A stretch of 64,000 nucleotides of DNA, taken from assembly GCF_011074885.1 (NCBI RefSeq), contig NC_054690.1, positions 873,001-937,000 of the forward strand, in the 5' to 3' direction. The notes beneath the pieces were generated by a model. It was given only the letters and a program-made list of their open reading frames with translations, made no database searches and had not been told where the DNA came from. Each line of letters begins with the position of its first letter. Position 1 is the first letter of the stretch. Shown here piece by piece: positions 29,622 to 37,946 of the stretch. Source of the DNA: Brettanomyces bruxellensis (taxonomy: Eukaryota; Ascomycota; Pichiomycetes; Pichiales; Pichiaceae). The translations under genes were made by a program, and so were the position numbers.

Positions 29622-30482
29622 CTTTTTTTTTTTGCTTCCAGTACTTTCTATCCTTGAAAACTGCCACAATATATTAACATGAACACAACTGTAATACCTG
29701 AAACCAATAATCTTTCTGCTTTCTAGTTTATCTCTATCCACTTGACTGTAATAAGGCTGAATTGGTAAGACGCGTTTGAACTAAACAAGTATCGAAAAGA
29801 TAGCGTTAATATAATTAGTTGGTGAAGCACGCTGCAGCGAAATACAAAATTATGCAATTTGACAACAAAGCTTGTAATACTACCGAAAATGCTGACTCGT
29901 TTCTGGATAATACAGAATGAACAAGAAGAACAAAAAGAGATGAAGAAAAAAGATTAGATCAAAGTACTGAAAGGGAAAGACCCCGGAATTTATTTTGTGT
30001 GCAGGTCCATTTCCTATTTTCTTCTTTGGATTTGTTTACATGATATTTTTTTTCCTATCTTGTCCTATTTACTATTTTTATTATTTATTCTTTACGCTAA
30101 ATTATCTGACTTTAGATTTATCGCGCTGATCGGCTGAAAAACTGCCAACATTTTCCCCATCATCTATCTGTTTAATGAATGCTTACCCTCTTCCTATTGT
30201 TAGTAACACGTCTTTTGTACTTGTTCTTTTAGTCTGGCTTTTTTAGAGATTTGTACAATAAAGGTCCTGGGCGCTTAATTTTCAATCAGGGGTTCTGCCT
30301 TTGTTCTCAAAATCCTTATTTTTATTTGTAAAATTTTTGCTGTAAATGCTCCCCAAGCCACTTCTGCATGAATACAGTTCTAGCTAATAGAAATAAAAAC
30401 ACCATACATTACCAAATATCACACATGCAATCATTTCTTATTATTCTATAAACTGTATTATTAATGATGCTAATAACAATAT
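29622..30482. promoter_or_regulatory. promoter region of the coiled-coil gene
   Basis: This 861-bp spacer lies between two minus-strand genes. It contains ACGCGT at 29770-29775 in the context AAGACGCGTTT. An isolated minus-strand TACTAAC (30198-30204) has no matching donor. I see no gene. Confidence 0.5.
29770..29775. promoter_or_regulatory. MluI cell-cycle box (ACGCGT)
   Basis: The context AAGACGCGTTT fits the MBF (Mbp1-Swi6) consensus. It lies 149 bp before the ATG of the coiled-coil gene. This is a sequence match only. Confidence 0.4.
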
Positions 30483-31598
30483 TCAATCCTCAATCGTCAT
30501 ATTTCTCTCTATAACTCGGCTAATCTTGTATATGCGGATTTCCGCAACTCCAACTGGATACCAAATATTATCCAATTGATTGGTACTTTGAAGGCTTGTT
30601 TTCCAACAAACAGGATCTTTAGTCGATTCGATAATTTCCCAGGTCCATATTTTGTCTTGCCTACCCATCTCTAAATATTCCTCCCATGTCTTAATTGTCA
30701 CTTCATTTCGAATTGTTGCGGCAATGTAGGCAACATTCACCCTTCCATAAACTTTGTTATCCTGACTCATGGCTTCATCCAGTACCTCTGCAAGATCCGG
30801 AATAACAGATGCATCATAAGTAACATCAGCAGCAACAATAGTGTCCACTCTTTGCATTGGAAGATCATCTTCACCCCACCAAAGTTTCCGCACTTGCAAT
30901 TTCTTGCTGTCCACACTAAGGTCGTTCAAATTTAGGTTGGAAGACATCCGGTCAATAAGTTGCGTGTCACCATCTGTAAATATAAGATGTTTCAACAGGC
31001 TTCCAAACCGTTTCAGCATGTATATCCCAACAAAGCCCGTACCGCATCCCAATTCTAGCACCGTTTTTCCTACAAAATCATCTCTTACGCTTTCAAAAAT
31101 CTTCATATTACTCTCTTCCAACAAGCCACTTTTTCCACTAGATCCATCCAGAACCATACCCAAATACTGCGAAAGAAACAAGGAAGCCTCCCATGTGCGC
31201 ATACCGGTTGTTCCCATTCCAGAAATAAGTCTAGGGGATTCTCTAATCCAAACAACAGCATCATCTTTGCAATTTTCCGTGCTGGTCTTCATAGTATATC
31301 CTAGAATATCTGTAGCAGTAGGATCTAGTGCCTTTGCTGGCAAAAGCTCGTATAACTTCTCGTACAAAGCATCATCCAGGCCCGATTCATCACCATCTCT
31401 TTGTCTTCTCTCCAATTTCTCGACAAAATTCTTAATTATATGCTTGGCGTAGAAAGGGTTGAGCTTTGCACATTTTGTAACTTCAGATAGCAGAAGGTTT
31501 TGCTCCTCTAAACTTGGAAATGCATTTTCAATAGCTGAATTCCAATCGAGGCTCCCCATGGGAACTCGCTGTCTGATTTGTCTTATTAACGAGTCCAT
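30483..31598 (-). CDS. EFM3: protein-lysine N-methyltransferase of the FAM86/EFM3 family
   Basis: The 371-residue protein is a class I methyltransferase with SAM motif ELGCGTGFVGIYML (about 193-206). It has a downstream TDGD acidic loop and ADVTYD as the motif that replaces the catalytic (D/E)XXY element of family-16 lysine methyltransferases. The preceding TGMRTWEASLFLSQYLG is typical of FAM86/Efm3, as is the N-terminal helical extension. Efm3 (YJR129C) and human FAM86A methylate a lysine of translation elongation factor 2. The start ATG gives a complete N-terminus. DAL2 lies 220 bp upstream in tandem. Confidence 0.8.
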   Translation of the reverse strand: MDSLIRQIRQRVPMGSLDWNSAIENAFPSLEEQNLLLSEVTKCAKLNPFYAKHIIKNFVEKLERRQRDGDESGLDDALYEKLYELLPAKALDPTATDILGYTMKTSTENCKDDAVVWIRESPRLISGMGTTGMRTWEASLFLSQYLGMVLDGSSGKSGLLEESNMKIFESVRDDFVGKTVLELGCGTGFVGIYMLKRFGSLLKHLIFTDGDTQLIDRMSSNLNLNDLSVDSKKLQVRKLWWGEDDLPMQRVDTIVAADVTYDASVIPDLAEVLDEAMSQDNKVYGRVNVAYIAATIRNEVTIKTWEEYLEMGRQDKIWTWEIIESTKDPVCWKTSLQSTNQLDNIWYPVGVAEIRIYKISRVIERNMTIED

Positions 31599-31818
31599 GC
31601 TTTCATTCGCTCATGTTTATTTGATGAGAGAGTTAGAATTGGATTGTCATTAACTGTGAAAAACAAAAAGAAGTGCTGAAAATTTGGAAAGCGAAAAAAA
31701 AAAAACATTTGCGGGGTAGTAGGTATTTTATTCTGAAAGAAATTTCAGATTTACCAACTTACTCAAACTATATCCATAAGAACAAGTTCATCTATTTATA
31801 TAATCCAGATATATGTAC

Positions 31819-32939
31819 TTACTTTGGATCAATCGTTCCCCACACTCTCACTCTTTTCACACCACCATCTGGAATCATGGTTAATTTCACATGGGTATAC
31901 GATTTTCCACAATTCAAATCAAACTCATGAATCTTATCTGCTTCTCCTTTAGTTTTTGGCACAACAACTTCCCAGTTCTTATTTTGCGGACTAGGAGCCT
32001 CGGAATTACTATCATCGATCGCTTCCACAGTGATGTACTCTGGAAAGTTTCCACGATAAAAAGCAGTATCTACATCAATGCGTGAAATCTCCGTTCGACT
32101 TCCTAACTTCACAATTGCCCAATCTTTATGATCAGGAACACGTGATCTGGCAGTTTCCCATCCATCAGACATATCATGGCCTCTTCCTGGAAGAAGGAGG
32201 TTACTGGCAGATCCAAAATGCTGATCGGATGTTAGAACTACAACTCCTCCCTGCAAACAGGATGCGGTATCGATAACAGTGGAAATATCCTGAGGGATGA
32301 TCGGATACACTTTTCCATAGAGTCTGAATCTGGCGATCCCTCCATCTGGATACATTCTTAGCCTTATATGAGTAAAAGTCTGCTTAGTGACTTCTGGCCG
32401 AACAAAAAATTGCTTCTGCGAAGGTCCACATGCCATTTTAGGAATCACCTGCTCCCATTTTGCTGTCTTGTACTCATCATCTGAACCTAAAGTCACTGCA
32501 TCAACGGATATAAATGGTGCCTGGTTACCGTTGAAAAATGCAGTATCAACTTCACATCCAGCCACAGATGCGGCTGAAACTCCCATTTTTATCACAACCC
32601 AGTCGAATTCCTCCGGATTGTGCCTTCTGGTTTCCCATCCATCATACCATGCTCCAGCATATGTAAATTTTGTAGCATCTCTTATTGGAGCATTGGCTTT
32701 AATTAAATTCTCGGCAGCAGCAAACCATTGATTCGAGTAGGCAACAACTTTTCCTCCTAACTTTTCTCCAATCACATCTGTGCAAATGATTTGCTTGTTA
32801 GTACCCTGTTTGACAGCTTTTTGCCTTCGCTTCTGATTTACAAATTAAAAGCCTTTACCAAAATCCTTTACGTACCTGTGTACCTATTCACAACATCTTT
32901 CTGAAAGTCTTCAGCAGACACTTTGAGTGTAGATTCCAT
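31819..32939 (-). CDS. DAL2: allantoicase (spliced)
   Basis: Allantoicase hydrolyses allantoate to ureidoglycolate and urea in purine-nitrogen use. The exons are 32939-32876 and 32777-31819, giving 1023 nt and 340 residues, against 343 in S. cerevisiae. The two homologous halves are clear: WYDGWETRRHNPEEFDWVVI with DTAFFNGNQAPF, and MSDGWETARSRVPDHKDWAI with DTAFYRGNFPEY. Exon 1 supplies MESTLKVSAEDFQKDVVNRY, and splicing rebuilds the conserved TDVIGEKLGGKV segment. GATAA elements upstream fit nitrogen-catabolite control. TANGO2 lies upstream in the same orientation. Confidence 0.96.
32778..32875 (-). other. DAL2 intron
   Basis: The 98-nt intron has a GTACGT donor, TACTAAC near 32797-32803 and acceptor CAG ending at 32778. 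It joins ACAG to ATGTG in frame. Confidence 0.93.
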
Positions 32940-33290
32940 CTCTGTGTTCTAATTTTTGACCTACATCAACTGAATATGGGCTGGAATCACAAAAACAACT
33001 TCTTGCGAAGAAATGGTAGAGAGCAGTACTCGCTTTATTTATACACCATGTTGAATTTCAATTTTTTATTTTACTCGATTCGCTTTTCAATTTTGAACAT
33101 TTCCCTTGAGCCGCACACATTCGGAGATAGCCGATAACGATTAGCGATAAAAAAAAAAGATATATATATATAGTGTAGAGAGCGTTTAAATTGACGGACT
33201 ATTCCAAACCCATACTATTTATAAACTAAAAGTAAGATATCACCCATGTCAGAATTGGATATTCAAGCATATATTCGATACCGTTTTACG
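32940..33290. promoter_or_regulatory. DAL2 promoter region with paired GATAA elements
   Basis: Two GATAA sites lie at 33133-33137 and 33146-33150, 8 bp apart and about 195-210 bp from the DAL2 ATG. Paired GATAA elements are the usual target of Gln3/Gat1-type factors at DAL genes. TATATATATA follows at about 33162-33171. Confidence 0.6.
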
Positions 33291-34343
33291 CTAATTAGCA
33301 CTATTAAGCAACTTTGCTGGATGCGTCTGTTTGCTAGTTTGCTCGTTCATTTCACAACCATCATTTTGTTTCTTTTCGGCACTTATAGCATTTCTGCCAT
33401 CAACCCAACCCTGTATCTGAAATTCGGAGCAGTGCAATTGAGGCTTTTCTGTAAGATCCTCACTGCTGTGTAGGGTCTTCTCAACATATGTAACTTTTCC
33501 ATGTTTATCCACTAGAATAACTGTTTGTGTTCGCGTTCCGTACAAGCTGGTTGGTTTTGACTTGCTTTCGGAACAAGCAGGACCTTTTGTTTTCCTTAAT
33601 GGTGGAACAAATATTGATTTAGGCATCTGATCAAATCCTTCTTCTAGATTGTAGTTAAGCCACTTTTCCGGATCAGACGGATGTGCCACAGTCAAGACTT
33701 CAAAAAGTTTAGAAACCAACTTGTCCTTATTCCATTTCTGCCTCACTGCATTTTCTGCAAACTGTTCAAGGAGTTTTTTTCCCTCGGTGACTTTTGGCCA
33801 TGGTTCCAAGTACGGTGAGTTGGACAACCCAATTGTGTCAAATAGCTGCATCTTATGGTATCGATCATTATCCTGTCTATTGAGTGTTTCCTCCGTGTTG
33901 AAAACAGATACTGTTTCCCTATATCTATTTGACATAATATGTAATGGCATGATCCCCTTACCTCCCTGACTTGCCTGAAGTTCACCAAACAAAAGGGAAA
34001 ACCCGCCCACATCTTTAAATCCATTCATGTGCTTGTTTGCGCTTTCTGACCATGTAATTGCTTTCTTATTGGATTTTAAGAACTTCATCGGTATAGAACC
34101 CCTAGAAATCTTGTTTAAACACTCCATTGCAGGTTCTCGATAATTTACCAAGACTGCAACTCGTCCTCGCTTTGTTATTCCAATCCACGTACCATGTTCC
34201 TGTCGTCCTTGATCGACTGGACAAAGTGTATTTTCATCTATGAAGCCTGCAAGTTGTGTAGGCCTATCAAAATACTCATCTCTGTTAGACGCAATGATAA
34301 GCGGGTAATCTGGATGTTTTCGTGTGCAAAGAAGAATACACAT
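33291..34343 (-). CDS. TANGO2/NRDE-family protein
   Basis: From MCILLCTRKHPDYPL the product has 350 residues. The conserved N-terminal Cys-2 and the NRDE motif (about 20-23 in IIASNRDEYFDRPT) define the NRDE/TANGO2 family. Further blocks are GTWIGITKRGRVAVLVNYRE and YGTRTQTVILVDKHGKVTYV, typical of the C-terminal part. The S. cerevisiae relative is YGR127W. Animal TANGO2 is linked to Golgi organisation and to lipid and haem metabolism, and its exact biochemical role is disputed. The N-terminal nucleophile-like Cys suggests an Ntn-hydrolase-type fold. The preceding in-frame codon is GTG, so ATG at 34343 is the start. Confidence 0.87.
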   Translation of the reverse strand: MCILLCTRKHPDYPLIIASNRDEYFDRPTQLAGFIDENTLCPVDQGRQEHGTWIGITKRGRVAVLVNYREPAMECLNKISRGSIPMKFLKSNKKAITWSESANKHMNGFKDVGGFSLLFGELQASQGGKGIMPLHIMSNRYRETVSVFNTEETLNRQDNDRYHKMQLFDTIGLSNSPYLEPWPKVTEGKKLLEQFAENAVRQKWNKDKLVSKLFEVLTVAHPSDPEKWLNYNLEEGFDQMPKSIFVPPLRKTKGPACSESKSKPTSLYGTRTQTVILVDKHGKVTYVEKTLHSSEDLTEKPQLHCSEFQIQGWVDGRNAISAEKKQNDGCEMNEQTSKQTHPAKLLNSAN

Positions 34344-35704
34344 CACTTTTTGTATACTTTGATTTGTTCTTCCACTTCTAAAAAGTATTTGAATGTACCG
34401 CTATCAAAAATATTCCGTCAATCATGTTTACACTGTTGTAACTGGTATGCTAGGAAACGCACCGACTTTTATATTTTTCTGCTGGGCATGCATCTTTTTT
34501 TACCAGGCAGTGCACATTATCTAATCTATCCTCGCCCAACCTTTGCCGGGGAAAAAACATCGCTTTGGGTTAGTGCATTTCCCCTCACTTTTTATAGTCA
34601 TGTATATGCACCGCAGGATATTACCGCTATATACTGCATACTCTTTATTATGAAAAGCGGAATTGGTATCCTACAAATCATCAATGCATATATTGTTAAT
34701 CAAACTTGAAGAGAAATGTTATTAACAGAATACTTTGTGTTGTTATCTCATCACGGGCTGTGCGAAGGACATATAAATCCCGAGGCTGAAAAAAAAATTA
34801 GAGTGCGGGGTACCGAAGAACTTTATAGAGAAATTGGTTTGTTTAACAGAACAATTGTATCATAGTTATTGTATAGTAATGAAAACTAGGGCAACTAAAA
34901 ATATCCACCATTATAATTCTAATTTTTTATTCAAAAACTTTAAATTCATTTTGTCTTAACTTGCCGTGACTAGGCTTCCCGATTACTTAAGAATTAAAGT
35001 TATCAACTGGATAACCCTTTAATTTTGACATCAAGTTCTTCTTTAAGTACACCATTTTTTCAAAGCTTCTTACCATTCATAAAATCATGAATACTGAAAA
35101 TAACTCTCAACTTGGTGTGAACTTGTCGGAGAATATTCTAGCATCATTGGATAGGAAAGAGGCCTTTTTGCCCTGGATTTAAATGCATTTTAGAGCAAAA
35201 AAAACGCAAAATTCAGCGGCGTTACATAAAATAGATATTATATACCATTATTCAAGCGGTGTTGTACTTCTTAAACAATATAACTGCCCTGCTTGTTTTT
35301 GCAGGTATTAATCAACAAATCCTTTGATCTCCTCGATGCCCTCGCAACATTTTGATTTTTTCTTACCTAAACCCCTCTAAACTTGAAATCGCGTCCCGTC
35401 CAGTAAAATTGCAATTGTTGCTAATCAGAAAGATTGAGATATTTTCGCGGATACGAGCGTTGCAGTAACCGGCATGATGGTCGTTTTGAGATATTTGTGC
35501 CCCGAAAAACGCTTTGTCCGCTCAAGTTATCATTGTGCCTTTCTGTGGGATTGAGTTTTTTTCGCTGAAAACGAAAAATTTATTACAGGTATTTAAAGAT
35601 GGGGTTTGATCCTCTTGAGAGTAACTTAATCCCGATACAAAAATAATATTGGGAAGTGTTTTAGTAACCAACGATAACAGATACTTACAAAGAATATAAC
35701 AAAA
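34344..35704. promoter_or_regulatory. spacer and promoter between TANGO2 and the metallothionein gene
   Basis: This 1361-bp A/T-rich spacer is shared by two divergent genes. A metal-response-like element TTTTCGCTGA lies at 35559-35568. I see no credible ORF; the 171-codon plus frame starting at 34194 overlaps TANGO2 antisense and is not supported. Confidence 0.5.
35559..35568 (+). promoter_or_regulatory. Ace1-type metal response element match
   Basis: TTTTCGCTGA fits the copper-fist (Ace1/Cup2-type) consensus HTHNNGCTGD exactly. It lies 137 bp upstream of the metallothionein ATG. It is a single copy, with no functional evidence. Confidence 0.4.
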
Positions 35705-35908
35705 ATGGCTTGCAGTTGTAAAGATAACAAACCTTGTGTTTGTCCACCAAAGGAGTGTGCATGCTCAGAACCAAAAGAAGTGTGCCATTGTGTTGATACA
35801 AAGAAATGCTCATGCCCAGAAGGAAAATGCCAGTGCAAGAAGCATGTCTGCAGTTGTAAAGCAGCTGGAAAGGAGTGCCAATGCCCAGAGGGACAGTGCA
35901 AGTGTTAG
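35705..35908 (+). CDS. metallothionein, copper-type cysteine-rich protein
   Basis: The 67-residue protein has 18 cysteines, all arranged as nine Cys-X-Cys pairs (CSC, CVC, CAC, CHC, CSC, CQC, CSC, CQC, CKC). There are no aromatic residues and little hydrophobic content. It starts MACSCKDNKPCVC and ends PEGQCKC. PEGKCQC and PEGQCKC suggest internal duplication. Such proteins bind Cu(I), or Zn/Cd, through thiolate clusters in the cytosol and buffer or detoxify metal. The arrangement resembles fungal Cu-metallothioneins in density but not S. cerevisiae Cup1 in detail. An Ace1-like site lies upstream. The antisense frame is a mirror effect of the repeated codons. Confidence 0.9.
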   Translation: MACSCKDNKPCVCPPKECACSEPKEVCHCVDTKKCSCPEGKCQCKKHVCSCKAAGKECQCPEGQCKC

Positions 35909-36273
35909 ATTTGGATGGATTGAGTTGATTGGGAAGGTGACGGAAAATAAAACAAAACCGGGATCAAGAATGCTCGGTTCAGCCATTTCATGCCTTCAAT
36001 ATAATTTTTTTTAAGGATTAAGGATATGTTGAATTCTTCACTGGCTCCATACATTTGGGTATGCGCCATAATATGGTGAATGAATCTATGCAAAATAAAT
36101 ATAATTTAATATGAGCTATCTAGAGTTCAACGTAGTAAAATAGAATACATTATAGTAAAACAAAGATGTGCGAAATAGGAATCTGGCTACAGTAAAAGAA
36201 TACAACATAGTAAAATAAAATACAGTAAAAGTGAAACTTGACGATTCATTAAAGTTGCTATACAAAGGCTAGA
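35909..36273. repeat. spacer with scattered TAGTAAAAT-like repeats
   Basis: This spacer lies between the stops of the convergent metallothionein and ALG10 genes. Between about 36120 and 36235 a unit close to (T/C)AGTAAAA(T/G/C) recurs about seven times at irregular spacing. I see no gene. Confidence 0.6.
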
Positions 36274-37674
36274 TCACCAGATGACTCTTTGTGGATGAAT
36301 CTCGGAATCCCACGGGAATGTGTATCTGATGAATATGACATAGACAGCCTGAGTCCACATCCAGATCCAGATTCCTTCAAGCACAAGCCTGATGGCAGTA
36401 TTGTGCTTTCTCAACCATTCAACGTTGATAATTGGGTCGAATGAAGGATTGATCATCATCCGGAAGAAAAGAAATGGTATGATGAAATATCTTGGCTCCA
36501 AGAGAGGAGATGGAACCAAAGTCAAGGCAGTTGAACAGATAAGGGCAAAGAACATGGCCAAAGAAGAGTTCGACGAACTATACTCACTGAAGCTTTGCTT
36601 GATAAACTTCCAGACCACATAGCAAGAGAAATGATATATTGGTATAAGCTCGTATCTTGCATTTTCTGTTCGCATGATGAACCGCCTGACAAGATAGAAG
36701 ACGTAGTGCCTGTTGTCGGCCAACAGGAAGGGATGAATAACAGTGAAATTCTTGATTGTGAGTCCGATTAACGGAATCCAGATAGCATTCCAGAAAAGTC
36801 CCTTCTTCGACAACAAGTTGTCCTTGATGTAATCTTCTATGATCTTGAATGAGAACCATAGTGGAAGTGTGAATCCTGTAATAAACGTCGCACAGTAGAA
36901 TAGTTGCATTGCGTGGAATGTGATCATGTGGTTTGTTTTATCGCCCAAAGTGATGCCTCCATTGCTGTAGACAAAGAAGCCAAAAGCAGCAGCAACAAGC
37001 ATGTATGGAACAAGAAGCCCTATCCTACTCACTGCCAAGTGTGCAAGAGCTTTCATGTCCTGGTTGAAGTCTCCCGTGTACAAGTTCTGATCCTTTGCAA
37101 TTGAATCTAGAAGTGCAACCATGGAAAACGCGGTCCAGACAATGTTCGTCTGTCTGAAAGTGATCGAGACAAATCCCAACATTGCAGAAAGAGCTGCATT
37201 CATAATATCTTTCTTAAACGGCCGCACTGTGGCAATGCAATATCCCCCAATGGTCAAAACAGCAGACCAGACGTCTGTATAGAAAAGCGAGTAGTAGATG
37301 CTCAAAAGTGGGTTCATCAAGATGGAAAAGGTGCTGAAACCAGCATTGTGCACTCTTCTCCGAAGGTAGTATGCTAAAGCAGCAAGAACGACTCCTCCTA
37401 GAAGATTGAGACTTCGCAGCTCATCCAATGAGCATGTGCTATCGACAAGATTATCGTACAGGGCACCTAACCAATAAAGGCCGGGCGGTGTAGTAATCTT
37501 AGAGTTCCAGTACTGCCAGTCGCCGTCACAATAAGCCTGTGCTTGCTGTACGTGAAATATCTCATCTATAAATGGATAATCGACGAGTTCATCAATGGTA
37601 TCGTGAAATATTCTTAATGGTAAAAAGCCAAAGCCGGCAATTCCCAAATCTACCAAATCTGCTAAAAGTGACAT
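36274..37674 (-). CDS. DIE2: alpha-1,2-glucosyltransferase Alg10/Die2
   Basis: From MSLLADLVDLGIAGFG the protein has 466 residues, against 525 in S. cerevisiae. Alg10 adds the last glucose to the dolichol-linked Glc3Man9GlcNAc2 oligosaccharide in the ER lumen. Diagnostic is the first luminal loop YPFIDEIFHVQQAQAYCDGD followed by WNSKITTPPGLYWLG, with the acidic DE residues typical of GT-C glycosyltransferases. About ten hydrophobic segments follow. NRHYVFYLVRRF and the C-terminal EPRYFIIPFLFFR also fit the family. The longer open frame begins with TTG, so the ATG at 37674 is taken. Confidence 0.93.
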   Translation of the reverse strand: MSLLADLVDLGIAGFGFLPLRIFHDTIDELVDYPFIDEIFHVQQAQAYCDGDWQYWNSKITTPPGLYWLGALYDNLVDSTCSLDELRSLNLLGGVVLAALAYYLRRRVHNAGFSTFSILMNPLLSIYYSLFYTDVWSAVLTIGGYCIATVRPFKKDIMNAALSAMLGFVSITFRQTNIVWTAFSMVALLDSIAKDQNLYTGDFNQDMKALAHLAVSRIGLLVPYMLVAAAFGFFVYSNGGITLGDKTNHMITFHAMQLFYCATFITGFTLPLWFSFKIIEDYIKDNLLSKKGLFWNAIWIPLIGLTIKNFTVIHPFLLADNRHYVFYLVRRFIMRTENARYELIPIYHFSCYVVWKFIKQSFSEYSSSNSSLAMFFALICSTALTLVPSPLLEPRYFIIPFLFFRMMINPSFDPIINVEWLRKHNTAIRLVLEGIWIWMWTQAVYVIFIRYTFPWDSEIHPQRVIW

Positions 37675-37946
37675 TGCGTGTTTGTCCTTCCGGAAGAGCT
37701 TAAGCAACCAACAAAGTTTGCACAGTCAATTGTATGTATGCACAGGCAATACACATATATATATGTGTGTGCGGTTTAATTATTCTGATACGTTCTAGAA
37801 GCAGTTAAGATGCTAAGTACAGGACAGATCAGCAATAGATGGCAGGCGCGCCTGGGTCAGGCAACATGCATTTCTTATTGTTCAATTTTTTTTTTTTCAC
37901 TACTCACGACACTAAACATACATATTTCTATTAAAACGCACACATC
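37675..37946. other. short spacer between ALG10 and PRP8
   Basis: This 272-bp spacer holds the ALG10 promoter and the PRP8 3' end. A TATATATAT run lies near 37754-37762. I see no gene. Confidence 0.5.

Noticed and set aside
30198..30204. Perfect minus-strand TACTAAC upstream of the coiled-coil gene, as a possible 5' intron
   Set aside because: No GTAHGT donor lies within a usable distance upstream, and the frame between it and the ATG is closed.
34194..34709. 171-codon plus-strand frame
   Set aside because: It overlaps the start of TANGO2 antisense, its composition is Cys/Ile/Phe-rich without domain signal, and it has no conserved features.
35736..36014. 92-codon plus-strand frame overlapping the metallothionein
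   Set aside because: It is an out-of-frame shadow of the Cys-rich gene; the Cys-X-Cys pattern exists only in the chosen frame.
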